Positions 50,718-59,498 of a stretch of DNA of 64,000 bases are shown one piece after another. The DNA comes from Streptomyces sp. NBC_01707 (GTDB lineage: Bacteria > Actinomycetota > Actinomycetes > Streptomycetales > Streptomycetaceae): contig NZ_CP109190.1 in NCBI RefSeq assembly GCF_041438805.1, positions 5,022,001 through 5,086,000 of the forward strand, read 5' to 3'. Each line of letters opens with the position of its first letter. Position 1 is the first letter of the stretch. A model generated the notes under the pieces. It searched no databases. It was not told where the DNA came from and saw only the letters and a program-made list of their open reading frames with translations. A program made the translations under genes and the position numbers.

Positions 50718-51662
50718 ATGCGAGCCGTAGCCGTCAGCGCGTTCCGGGCCGAGCCGACCCTGGTCGAGGTGCCCAAGCCGATTCCCGCAGCAGGTGACGT
50801 ACGGGTGCGGATCGAGTACGCCGCACTCAACCCGTCCGACTGGCAGATCGCGGACGGTGCCCTGGGAGGGCAGGTGCCGCATGTCTTCCCCCTGGTCATC
50901 GGCGTGGACTACGCGGGCCGGGTGGACATGATCGGCACCGGCGACAACCGCTTCCGGGTCGGCGACGCGGTCTTCGGACGGGTCACCGGATCGCCGGTCG
51001 GCGCGGGCACGTACTGCGAATACGTATCCGTCCCACAGGACTCCGCGATCGCCCTGGTCCCGGACGGCCTCCCCCTGCGGATCGCCGCCGCGCTGCCGAC
51101 CGCCGGGATGACCGCCGCCCAGATCCTGGAGACGGCGGTGCTCCGCGGCCACGAGAGCCTGCTGGTCATCGGGGCCGCGGGCGGCGTCGGGAGCTGTCTG
51201 ACCCAGCTCGCGGCCGCCCGGGATCTGCGTGTCCTCGCGGCGGTGCGGGGCGACGAGGGGTGGCGGATGGGGGCGCTCGGCGCCGCCGTCACCATCGACA
51301 CGACGGCCCGTCCGCTCGAAGCGGCGGTACAGGAGGTGGCTCCGGGCGGCGTCGATGCGCTCGTAGATCTGGCCTCCACCACGCCGGAGGCGTTCGCGGC
51401 AATGGCGGCACTGGTGCGGAGCGGTGGTGTCGCCGTCACCACGCGGGGCGTCGCCGACGGGGCCGCTGTTCCCGAGGGCGTCGGGTCCATCGACTTCCGG
51501 CTCGAACCCACACCCGTTCTGCTCGACGTCCTGGCGGCGGGCGCCGCGGAGGGTGTGCTGAACGTGCTCATCGACATCGAACTCCCGCTGGAGAAGGCCC
51601 CGCAGGCCCTCGACCGGAACCGCACGGGCGGTGCCCGCGGCAAGACCCTGTTCGCGCTCTGA
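50718..51662 (+). CDS. NADP-dependent quinone-oxidoreductase-like enzyme
   Basis: A 314-residue medium-chain dehydrogenase/reductase of the quinone oxidoreductase type. The N-terminal GroES-like domain has ALNPSDWQIADG and VIGVDYAGRV; the structural zinc Cys cluster is absent. The Rossmann motif is VIGAAGGVGSCLTQLA. The C-terminus, ALDRNRTGGARGKTLF, is typical of this subgroup. It reduces quinones or enones with NADPH. Monocistronic, 70 nt before DUF2630. Confidence 0.9.
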   Translation: MRAVAVSAFRAEPTLVEVPKPIPAAGDVRVRIEYAALNPSDWQIADGALGGQVPHVFPLVIGVDYAGRVDMIGTGDNRFRVGDAVFGRVTGSPVGAGTYCEYVSVPQDSAIALVPDGLPLRIAAALPTAGMTAAQILETAVLRGHESLLVIGAAGGVGSCLTQLAAARDLRVLAAVRGDEGWRMGALGAAVTIDTTARPLEAAVQEVAPGGVDALVDLASTTPEAFAAMAALVRSGGVAVTTRGVADGAAVPEGVGSIDFRLEPTPVLLDVLAAGAAEGVLNVLIDIELPLEKAPQALDRNRTGGARGKTLFAL

Positions 51663-51731
51663 CCCGCGCCCCGGAAGAACGGCTCGCAGAGGGAGTCCGG
51701 CACAAGTCCGAACGAGGCCGAAGGAGGCGTC

Positions 51732-51980
51732 ATGGACGACCGGGAGATCATCGACAACATCGGCGGTCTGGTCTCCGAGGAGCGAGACCTGCGCGACCGC
51801 TCCACCCGGGACAGGACGGGCCTCTCCGCGGACGAGAGGTCACGCCTGCGCACGGTGGAGGCCCAACTCGAACAGTACTGGGACCTGTTGCGGCAGCGGC
51901 GCGCGCTCAGCGAGTTCGGCGAGGACCCGTCGGGAGCGAAGGTGCGCCCGGCCGGCGAGGTGGAGGGCTACCAGAACTGA
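51732..51980 (+). CDS. DUF2630 protein
   Basis: An 82-residue acidic helical protein of the DUF2630 family: DREIIDNIGGLVSEERDLRD, then LRTVEAQLEQYWDLLRQRRA, ending PAGEVEGYQN. Widely conserved in actinobacteria, function unknown. GGAGG precedes the ATG. It lies 25 nt upstream of the FUSC transporter gene, with which it is probably cotranscribed. Confidence 0.88.
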   Translation: MDDREIIDNIGGLVSEERDLRDRSTRDRTGLSADERSRLRTVEAQLEQYWDLLRQRRALSEFGEDPSGAKVRPAGEVEGYQN

Positions 51981-52005
51981 CCAACGGCACCGGAGGCTGA
52001 GCGCA

Positions 52006-53967
52006 TTGGCGGATGCCGAGGCGGATCGGAAACGGTACGCGCCACCGGCCTGGCTGCTGACGGGGCTTCGCCCACACCCGGCCCCCGTCCCGTGGGCCGC
52101 GGCCGTCCGCGCCTCCGTCGCCCTGGCCGCACCGCTCGCCGTCGGCTTTGCGCTGGACCGGCCCGTGTACGGCGCCCTGGTCTCCATGGGCGCGCTCTCC
52201 GGTGTCCTCGGCGACACCGCCGACGCGTACCGGATGCGGATCCTCAACATCGCTGTTCCGCAGCTGTTCGGCGCGCTCGGCATCATGCTCGGCTCGTTCG
52301 TGTACGGGACGGGCTGGGCGGCCGTCGGTGCGTTGACCGCCGTCGCCCTGGTGTCCGGCATGATGTCGACGATCGGCGCCGTGGCCTCGCTGTCCGGGCT
52401 GCTGCTCCTGCTCAACTCGGTTGTCGCCACCGGACTGGCGCTGCCGAAACCTTGGTGGGTGGCGCCGTTGCTGCTGCTGTTCGGCGGCCTGTTCGTGCTC
52501 GCCCTGACGCTGCTGGCGTGGCCGCTGCGGCGGAAACTGCCGGAGCGGGTCTCGGTCGCGGACACGTACCTCACGGTCGCCGATCTGCTGGCCGCGGCGG
52601 GCACCGACGCCTACGAGGAGCGACGGCGGGCGATGACCCGGTCACTGGACACCTCGTACGACCTGATCCTCGCCCGCCGGGCCCGCCACCACGGCCGCAG
52701 CAGCGCGATGGTGCGGCTGCTCGCCCAGCTCAACGTGGTCATCCCGCTCGTCGAGTCGGCGGCCGCGGTGCATGTACGGCGGTGTCCGCTGCCCGAAGCG
52801 ATCCCGGCGGCGGTACGCGAACTGGCGGAGGACGTCGAGGAGAGCCGCACCGGCGGCACCGAACCGGAGCTGCCCGCACCCGACTCACCCGCCACCCGGG
52901 CGGTGGACAGCGCGCTGCGCCACGCGGCGGCCGTCGTGCACAACACCGATGCCTACAACGTCGACGACCGGCTCGGGCGTCCCGCGGCGCTGGCGGTGAG
53001 GATCCGGCGGGCGACCCGCTCCGTACTGTTCTCCGGGACCTCCTGGCGGTACGGGCTCCGGCTGGCCCTCTGCATCGGCCTGGCGCAGGCGCTGACCTCA
53101 CTGGTCTCCGTGGAGCGCTCCTACTGGGTGGCGCTGACCGTCACGTTCGTGCTCAAGCCGGACTTCGGCTCGGTCTTCTCCCGTGCGGTGCTGCGTGCCG
53201 TGGGCACGGCGGCCGGTCTCGTCATCGCCGCGCCCGTCCTCGCCGAGGTACCGATCGGGTGGTGGGACGTACCGGTGATGGCGCTGCTGGCCCCGCTGAT
53301 CCCAGCGCTCACGGTCAAGGGGTACGCGTTCCAGACCGCGGCCATCACCCCGGTCATCCTGCTGCTGTCCGATCTGCTGAACCACCGGGGCGTCGCTCTG
53401 GTGCAGCCCCGCCTGGTGGACAGCCTGATCGGCTGTGTGATCGTGCTGGTGGCGGGCTATCTGCTGTGGCCCGAGAGCTGGCACACCCGGATCGGCCACC
53501 GGCTCGCGGACGCGGTGACGGACCTCGCCGACTATGTGGAGTCGGCATTCGGCACGGGGGACGACGGCGACGGGGCCACCCGCCCCGACCATGCGGCACG
53601 GGCGCGGGCCCGGCGCCTCATCCACCGCGACCTGTCCTCCATACGTTCCGAGTTCCAGCGCGCCCTGACGGAACCACCGCCGGTCGGCGCCCGGGCCGCT
53701 GCCTGGTTGCCGCTGGTCGTCGCGATCGAGCGGATCGTGGACGCGACGACCGCGGCCCGGGTCCGGGTGAACCACGGGGCGCCGGAACCGGCGCCCGCGG
53801 AAGTGGCCGAGATCCGCCGGCAGCTGCGGGAGCTGGCGGAACGGCTGCGGGCGACCGAGGTCCTGGTGGCAGTGCGCACCGAACTGCCGGGCGACGAGGA
53901 AGGGGTGCTGGCGCCGCTGCGCCAGGAGGTGGCGGCGGCACGCGCGATCGCCTCACCACAGCCGTAG
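52006..53967 (+). CDS. FUSC-family aromatic acid exporter-like membrane protein
   Basis: A 653-residue protein of the FUSC (fusaric acid resistance) superfamily. Two membrane blocks, residues about 25-185 and 350-490, each have five to six helices. They are separated by a helical cytoplasmic domain, and a C-terminal domain follows. The family hallmark lies in the second block: ERSYWVALTVTFVLKPDFGSVFSRAVLRAVGT read in segments. The TTG at 52006 has GGAGG 9 nt upstream and is the best-supported start. Likely exports small aromatic or organic acids. Confidence 0.87.
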   Translation: MADAEADRKRYAPPAWLLTGLRPHPAPVPWAAAVRASVALAAPLAVGFALDRPVYGALVSMGALSGVLGDTADAYRMRILNIAVPQLFGALGIMLGSFVYGTGWAAVGALTAVALVSGMMSTIGAVASLSGLLLLLNSVVATGLALPKPWWVAPLLLLFGGLFVLALTLLAWPLRRKLPERVSVADTYLTVADLLAAAGTDAYEERRRAMTRSLDTSYDLILARRARHHGRSSAMVRLLAQLNVVIPLVESAAAVHVRRCPLPEAIPAAVRELAEDVEESRTGGTEPELPAPDSPATRAVDSALRHAAAVVHNTDAYNVDDRLGRPAALAVRIRRATRSVLFSGTSWRYGLRLALCIGLAQALTSLVSVERSYWVALTVTFVLKPDFGSVFSRAVLRAVGTAAGLVIAAPVLAEVPIGWWDVPVMALLAPLIPALTVKGYAFQTAAITPVILLLSDLLNHRGVALVQPRLVDSLIGCVIVLVAGYLLWPESWHTRIGHRLADAVTDLADYVESAFGTGDDGDGATRPDHAARARARRLIHRDLSSIRSEFQRALTEPPPVGARAAAWLPLVVAIERIVDATTAARVRVNHGAPEPAPAEVAEIRRQLRELAERLRATEVLVAVRTELPGDEEGVLAPLRQEVAAARAIASPQP

Positions 53968-54055
53968 CGGGTCGCCGGAACGTGACGGGGGCAGGGTGCA
54001 TGTGTCGCGTTTCCCGCACGGCTGTGCGACCCAGGGCCGCGCACCGGTGCCCGGC

Positions 54056-54466
54056 TCAGGCCGGGTGGTCCCCGGGGCCACGGCCCTGCAGGCGCTCCAT
54101 CTCGCGGCGGTCGCGTTTGGTCGGGCGGCCCGTGCCCCGGTCGCGGACCGGCACCTGGATCACCGCTTCCCGCGGCGGCGGGGGCGGACTGTTGTCGACG
54201 AAGCACTCCGCGGCCACCGGAGGGCCGACCCGCTTCTTCACGATGCGCGACACCACGACGATCCGGTCCCGTCCGGCGTGCCGCAGCCGTACCTCGTCCC
54301 CCACGTGCAGGGTCTGCGCGGGCTTGGCCCGGTCGCCGTTGACCCTGACATGTCCGGCGCGGCAGGCGGCAGCGGCCTGCGAGCGGGTCTTGGTCAGCCG
54401 TACCGACCAGATCCAACTGTCGACGCGGACGCTTCCCTCCGCCTGCGGTGCCTCACCGGAAACCAT
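54056..54466 (-). CDS. S4-domain RNA-binding protein (Hsp15-like)
   Basis: A 136-residue protein. The S4 domain (about residues 14-75) reads VRVDSWIWSVRLTKTRSQAAAACRAGHVRVNGDRAKPAQTL in pieces, with the Arg/Lys RNA-contact positions kept. The C-terminal tail is rich in Pro, Arg and Asp. Hsp15 rescues stalled 50S subunits carrying peptidyl-tRNA. ATG at 54466 begins the family-like region. Confidence 0.88.
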   Translation of the reverse strand: MVSGEAPQAEGSVRVDSWIWSVRLTKTRSQAAAACRAGHVRVNGDRAKPAQTLHVGDEVRLRHAGRDRIVVVSRIVKKRVGPPVAAECFVDNSPPPPPREAVIQVPVRDRGTGRPTKRDRREMERLQGRGPGDHPA

Positions 54467-54696
54467 GGATCCGACTCTAGACGCCGTGCCGACGTCGCGT
54501 GACGCTCGTGGCGTCCAGGTCCACTCAGCTGTAATCACGGGACTACGATGCGGTCAGTCTTCTCGAGCGGACCGACCACTTCCGTTCGGATTTTCGAAGA
54601 TCTGTTTCTGACATGCCGCCACATGTCGTGCCGCTGAAGGATGTACGGGACTCCGGCCGGGGCACGGCACACTTCCGGAAGCAGTTGAGAACAGCG

Positions 54697-56193
54697 ATGC
54701 GCAGCACGCCCGACCGGCCCGGCCGTGGGCTCCAGCCCAATGTCCTCGGCACGTTCCACACGATCGTGATGGCCGTGGCGGGGAGCGCCCCCGCCTACTC
54801 GCTGGCCGCAACCAGTGCCGTGCTCGTCGGCACGGTCGGTCTCGGTGGTCCCGCCGCCCTGCTGTACTGCGCGATACCGATGCTCGGCATCGCCCTCGCC
54901 TACCGGCAGCTCGGCCGGATCGACGTCAACGCGGGCGCCGGCTACTCCTGGGTGGGCAGGACCCTGCACCCGTTCCTGGGCTTCCTCAGCGGCTGGGCAC
55001 TGGTCGTCGCGGCGACCCTGTTCATGGTCGCGGGATCGCTGCCCGCCGGGACGATGACGCTGACAGTGATCGACTCCCGGTTCGCCGACGACACCACGCT
55101 CGCCACCTTCATCGGGGCCGGCTGGTTCCTGGTGATGCTGCTCGTCGTACTCGGCGGAGCCCGGCTCAGCGCCCGCACCCAGCTGGTGATCTCCGGGGTC
55201 GAGCTGGTGATCCTGCTGGTCTTCGCGGTCGTCGCCCTCGTACGGGGGACCGGCCCGGGTGAAGGCACGGGCGCCGGACCCGGCGTCGCGCACTCCTTCG
55301 ACTGGTCCTGGCTCGGCTTCGAGCACTTCGACGGCGTCTCCGGCTTCGCCTCCGGTGCGCTGATCGCCGCCTTCTACTACTGGGGCTGGGATGTCACCGG
55401 CAACCTCAGCGAGGAGACCCGCAACAGCCGCCGCACCACGGGCCTGGCCGGGATCGTGGGCGTGCTCACCGTCTTCGCGCTCGTCGAGGTGTTCACCATC
55501 GCGGTGAACGTGATCCTCTCGGCCGACGACATCGAGCGGCACAGCGCCAACGTACTGACCGTGCTCGGCGAACGGGTGTGGCCCGGAGTCGGCGGGAAGC
55601 TGCTGGTGGTGGCCGTGATGCTGTCGACCGTCGCCACGTTGCAGACCACACTCGTCCAGGTCACGCGCTCGCTGTTCGCGATGGGCCGCGACCGCACGAT
55701 GCCCGCCGCGTTCGGCCGGGTGCACCGCAGCTGGAACACCCCGTGGGTGTCGGTCGCCGCGGTCGGAGGCGTCGCCCTCGCCCTGATCCTCGCCTCCCTC
55801 GCCCTCGGGCCGGTCCACCACATCCTGGGCGTGGCCGTCGAGGCCATCGGGCTACAGATCGCCGTGTACTACGGCCTCGCGGGCCTGGCCGCGGTCGTCG
55901 CGTACCGCAAACTGCTGTTCCGATCGGTCGCCGACCTCGTCCTCGGCGGGCTCTGGCCACTGGCCGGCTCGCTCTTCATGTTCTGGATCTTCTTCGAGGC
56001 GCTCGGCGACTTCAGCGCGACGGCGCTCGCGCTCGGCCTCGGCAGTCTCGCCGTGGGAGCCGTCCCGATGCTCTGGTACTGGCGGCGCGGCAGCTCGTAC
56101 TACCGGCCGGCGAAGCTCGACGCCTCGCAGACCGTACGGGCCGAGGAACCGTCCGGCTACGCCCACTCCACGACGATCGTCACCGATTACTGA
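54697..56193 (+). CDS. APC-superfamily amino-acid permease
   Basis: A 498-residue transporter with twelve predicted helices. Helix 1 carries the broken-helix motif VMAVAGSAPAYS; AGAGYSWVGRTLHPFLGF marks helix 3, and YYWGWDVTGNLSEETRNSRR lies at helix 6 and its loop. These match the amino-acid/polyamine permeases of actinobacteria. ATG at 54697 begins the conserved segment; an ATG at 54613 is in frame but lacks a ribosome-binding site. The stop overlaps the next ATG (TGATG). Substrate unknown. Confidence 0.88.
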   Translation: MRSTPDRPGRGLQPNVLGTFHTIVMAVAGSAPAYSLAATSAVLVGTVGLGGPAALLYCAIPMLGIALAYRQLGRIDVNAGAGYSWVGRTLHPFLGFLSGWALVVAATLFMVAGSLPAGTMTLTVIDSRFADDTTLATFIGAGWFLVMLLVVLGGARLSARTQLVISGVELVILLVFAVVALVRGTGPGEGTGAGPGVAHSFDWSWLGFEHFDGVSGFASGALIAAFYYWGWDVTGNLSEETRNSRRTTGLAGIVGVLTVFALVEVFTIAVNVILSADDIERHSANVLTVLGERVWPGVGGKLLVVAVMLSTVATLQTTLVQVTRSLFAMGRDRTMPAAFGRVHRSWNTPWVSVAAVGGVALALILASLALGPVHHILGVAVEAIGLQIAVYYGLAGLAAVVAYRKLLFRSVADLVLGGLWPLAGSLFMFWIFFEALGDFSATALALGLGSLAVGAVPMLWYWRRGSSYYRPAKLDASQTVRAEEPSGYAHSTTIVTDY

Positions 56194-57161
56194 TGGCCGT
56201 ACGCCGCCGGACACCCCCACCGGTGCACTTCGACCCGGATCTCGGCGACCGGCCGCTCACCGCGGCCCGCCAGGACGTCGTCATCGGCCGCTGGCAGGGC
56301 GTGCGCGATCTGCTGTACGCCACCGGCAACCGATGGGCCCTGCGGACCCACCGGATCCGGATCCTCGCCCACGCCGTCGCGGGCAGCACCACCGTGGAGA
56401 CCTGGCTGGCCGCCGAGCCGAAGAGCGCCGACGCGCAGGTGCTGAAGGCGGCGACCGAAGTGGTACGGCTGTTCGGCCGGGCCGTCGCGGCGGGGCGGGG
56501 CACAGGACTCGACCGGAACCGGGTGGACCGGGTCGTCGACTGCTGTCTGCGGGCCGCCGAGGTCTGCCCGCCCGATCCGATGCCCTGGGCGTCGCTGCTG
56601 ACAGCGGCCCGGCTGTACGAGGACGGGGCGAGGCGGCGCGTCACACAGTGGTGGGACGAGCTGCTCCGCCGCGATCCGCACCACATGGAGGGGCACACCC
56701 AGCTGCTGCGGTACTACTCGGCGCGCTGGCACGGCACCCACGGCACCATGTACGACTTCGCGCGCGACGCGGCAGGTGCGGCGCCGCCCGGTTCGCCGCT
56801 GCCGGTGCTGGTGCAGATCGCCAGGGTCGAGGAACACCGGTACGTCTCCGATGCCACGCACGGGCGCCCTGTCGTCGCGCCGCTCACCGGACAGCAGCAC
56901 TGGAACCACGAACTGGCCGTCACGGACGTGCGCCGCACCTGGGACCGGTGGCTCGGGATGCGCGAGGCGGGACCGGTGGCGGCGGAGGAGGTCGGCGAGC
57001 TGAACTACCTGGCGCACGCCGCGTGTTACGCGGGACGGCCGAAGGAGGCCGCAGACGTGTTCCGGTTGCTGGACGGCCGGGCGGTGCGGGTGCCGTGGTC
57101 GTACACCGGGGACGCGGCGGCCCAGTTCGCGCGGTGGCGCCGCCAGGTCGCCACCGCGTGA
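56193..57161 (+). CDS. TPR-like protein of unknown function
   Basis: A 322-residue soluble, helix-rich protein. It reads as a series of helical hairpins (CLRAAEVCPPDPMPWASLLTAAR; VTQWWDELLRRDPHHMEGHTQ; ELNYLAHAACYAGRPKEAADVF), consistent with a TPR-like solenoid. No catalytic motif. It is translationally coupled to the amino-acid permease (ATG overlaps the stop), so it may regulate or assist it. I do not recognise a named family. Confidence 0.78.
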   Translation: MAVRRRTPPPVHFDPDLGDRPLTAARQDVVIGRWQGVRDLLYATGNRWALRTHRIRILAHAVAGSTTVETWLAAEPKSADAQVLKAATEVVRLFGRAVAAGRGTGLDRNRVDRVVDCCLRAAEVCPPDPMPWASLLTAARLYEDGARRRVTQWWDELLRRDPHHMEGHTQLLRYYSARWHGTHGTMYDFARDAAGAAPPGSPLPVLVQIARVEEHRYVSDATHGRPVVAPLTGQQHWNHELAVTDVRRTWDRWLGMREAGPVAAEEVGELNYLAHAACYAGRPKEAADVFRLLDGRAVRVPWSYTGDAAAQFARWRRQVATA

Positions 57162-57514
57162 ACCGTGCGCGGACGGAACCCCGGCTCCGATGCCGCGACG
57201 ATCCTGCGCCGGACGGTCGGGCACCCGGAGGTGGTGGGTCGGCGGACCGCGGGTCCAGGCGCCGGTCGACACGGTCGGCAACTGCCCCGGCTCGCCGTGT
57301 CCGACGTGCCGCCGGGTGCGCATTCAGGCGGTACGAGAGACTCCAAAAGAATGCAGAGTGAAGTCCGGTCCGCCGCCGTCCGATTGACACGGAGGCGGGC
57401 CGCGCCACCGAACGGCCGGATCCGGCCGCTAACCTTACGTATCCGCCCTGGCCAGGGATCAATTCCCGCAGTACGGACATTCATCGCACTCAACTCATGC
57501 GAAAGGCCTCGCCC
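57162..57514. other. Intergenic region before the VWA gene
   Basis: A 353-nt gap without a gene. TTGACA at 57384-57389 looks like a -35 element, but no matching -10 lies 16-18 nt downstream. An A/T-richer patch at 57429-57442 may be the promoter. The best-supported start of the next gene is at 57515. Confidence 0.4.
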
Positions 57515-59146
57515 ATGGGCATTCGGAGCTTGCTGCGCAAGGTGTTCGGCCGCGACCGTACGGAGCAGGACGAGCCGACGACGGCCACGGTCCCGCCCCA
57601 GACGGAGCGCACCCGGCCCACGGAGTCGGAGTCGGTCGCGGTGGACGAGCCGGTGGCCGAGACCGCACCGGCAGTCGAAACCGCGTCGGCCGCAAAGGTC
57701 TCGGTACCCGCCCCCGCCTCGCCCCGGACCCTCTCGGGCGACAGCGGCCTGGCGACGGACCTGGTGGCGGAGGCCTTCGACAAGGCCTCCGCACCGAGCC
57801 CGAAGCCCACCCACACGGTCCCGCCCCAGGGCTCGGCCTCGAAGCGCGTCGCGGCCGAGGCTCCGGCGAAGGCGGAGCCGACCGCCGCCGAAGCCGAGGT
57901 GGAGGTGGCGCCGGTCACCGCTGCGGCCGAGGTGGAGGCCGAGATCGCACCGGCCGAGGTCAAGGCCGAAGCAGAACCGGCCACCGTCACCGAACCGAAG
58001 ACCGAGACCACACCGGCCACCGAGCCCGAGGCCAAGGCCGAGATCGCACCGGCCGAGGTCAAGGCCGAAGCAGAACCGGCCACCGTCACCGAACCGAAGA
58101 CCGAGACCACACCGGCCACCGAGCCCGAGCCCGAGGCCAAGGCCGAGATCGCACCGGCCGAGGTCAAGGCCGAAGCAGAACCGGCCACCGTCACCGAACC
58201 GAAGACCGAGACCACACCGGCCACCGAGCCCGAGGCCAAGATCGCCCAGGTCCTGGAGCCTGCTCCCACCGCCGAGGTCACCACCGAGCCCGAGCCGGTC
58301 GCCGCCGCCACCGAGCCCGAGACGGTTGCCGTGGCGGCCGACGCCGCGCCGGTAGCCGACACCCTGCCGTCCGAGCCGGACGCCGATCCCGCGCCGGCAG
58401 AGGTCGCCGAGGCCCCCGCCCCCGCGGCAACCGCACCTGCGGAGGTCACCGCGGCCCCCGCCGTCGCCCTCGCCCGGGTCGAGTCCGGCGCCCCCGCGCT
58501 CGTCGACGCCTACAAGGCGGCTCAGGCCGGGCTGGAGGCGCACGGTCTGACCGGGCTCCGGGCCACCGTGTACCTGGTGCTCGACCGCTCCGGCTCGATG
58601 CGGCCGTTCTACAAGGACGGCAGCGCCCAGCACCTGGGCGACCGCGCGCTCGCCCTCGCCGCGCACCTCGACGAGAACGCCACCGTCCCCGTCGTCTTCT
58701 TCTCGACCGACATCGACGGCACCGGCACGGTCGGCCTCACCGACCACGAGGGCCGGATCGACGAACTGCACGCGGGCCTCGGCCGTCTGGGCCGTACGAG
58801 CTACCACCGCGCCGTCGAGGAGGTCGTCGCGCACTACGAGAAGTCGGAGGCCACCGGCCCCGCCCTGGTGATCTTCCAGACGGACGGACCGCCGGACGCC
58901 AAGCAGCCCGCCAAGCAGGCGCTCGCCGAGGCGGCACGGCTGCCGCTGTTCTTCCAGTTCGTCGCGTTCGGCGACGAGGACGCGAAGGGCTTCGACTTCC
59001 TGCGGAAGCTGGACGCCCCGAACGCCGCGTTCTTCCACGCCGGCCCCGCCCCGAGCGAGGTGCCCGACGCCACGCTCTACCAGGAGATCCTCGCCGCGCT
59101 CCCCGCCTGGCTCACGGCCCGCGAGTCCGCCGCCGACAACGGCTGA
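57515..59146 (+). CDS. VWA-domain (TerF/TerY-like) protein with a repetitive acidic linker
   Basis: A 543-residue protein. A basic N-terminus ([14 protein letters not shown]) is followed by about 300 residues of Ala/Glu/Pro/Thr low complexity, including three near-identical 32-35-residue repeats. The VWA domain occupies about residues 325-535: MIDAS motif DRSGSM (Asp357), then [18 protein letters not shown] and [10 protein letters not shown] (second metal-binding Asp). [22 protein letters not shown] is characteristic of the TerF/TerY-type VWA subgroup. ATG at 57515 (AAAGG 10 nt upstream) is preferred to 57497. The long linker would act as a flexible tether. No ter neighbours here, though a terB lies 29 kb away. 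Confidence 0.87.
   Translation: MGIRSLLRKVFGRDRTEQDEPTTATVPPQTERTRPTESESVAVDEPVAETAPAVETASAAKVSVPAPASPRTLSGDSGLATDLVAEAFDKASAPSPKPTHTVPPQGSASKRVAAEAPAKAEPTAAEAEVEVAPVTAAAEVEAEIAPAEVKAEAEPATVTEPKTETTPATEPEAKAEIAPAEVKAEAEPATVTEPKTETTPATEPEPEAKAEIAPAEVKAEAEPATVTEPKTETTPATEPEAKIAQVLEPAPTAEVTTEPEPVAAATEPETVAVAADAAPVADTLPSEPDADPAPAEVAEAPAPAATAPAEVTAAPAVALARVESGAPALVDAYKAAQAGLEAHGLTGLRATVYLVLDRSGSMRPFYKDGSAQHLGDRALALAAHLDENATVPVVFFSTDIDGTGTVGLTDHEGRIDELHAGLGRLGRTSYHRAVEEVVAHYEKSEATGPALVIFQTDGPPDAKQPAKQALAEAARLPLFFQFVAFGDEDAKGFDFLRKLDAPNAAFFHAGPAPSEVPDATLYQEILAALPAWLTARESAADNG
57941..58240 (+). repeat. Three near-identical tandem repeats inside the VWA gene
   Basis: Units start at 57941, 58040 and 58145 (99, 105 and about 96 nt), each encoding [16 protein letters not shown] then [14 protein letters not shown]. 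They are almost identical at DNA level; the middle unit carries an extra CCCGAG. Recent duplication or ongoing slippage is likely. Confidence 0.92.
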
Positions 59147-59151
59147 CCCGA

Positions 59152-59460
59152 CAGGCCGACCGGCAGACGTACGGTCACGGCGGTGCCCGCCCTCGGGCAG
59201 GGCATCGCCGTGACCGTGCCGCCGGGCACCAACCGCTACCGAACGCACGAATGAAAGACCGAGCCCGGTCCCGCCCCGGCCGGCGGCAGGTCCGGCTCCC
59301 ATTCGTCCCGCGACACGACGCCCCGCACCGCGTCGAGCCGCCGGGCCTCTCGGCGGGGTCTCCCGCCCGGCGCAGCCCCCGTGACGACGAGTTCCACGAG
59401 GATCTCCGCCCTCTCCCAGGACGGGTCACGGCCACCGGAAGCGGCGGCGGCGTTTATCGG
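59152..59460 (-). pseudogene. Decayed 3' end of a histidine kinase
   Basis: On the minus strand one frame reads GRGGTGLGLSFVRSVAV (59285-59227 or so), the G2 box of a histidine-kinase ATPase domain. After a single-base frame change the sequence continues GGTVTAMPCPRAGTAVTVRLP, the standard kinase C-terminus. No H box, start codon or upstream kinase sequence survives. A hairpin formed by this tail (CGGTCACGGCG against CGCCGTGACCG) spans about 59173-59217. It fills much of the 352-nt gap before metG. Confidence 0.6.
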
Positions 59461-59498
59461 TGTGAGTGGATCACCCACGGGCCGTTAGGATTTCGACC

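Noticed and set aside
57384..57412. TTGACA as a sigma-70 promoter for the VWA gene
   Set aside because: No acceptable -10 hexamer at 16-18 nt; the element alone is not convincing.
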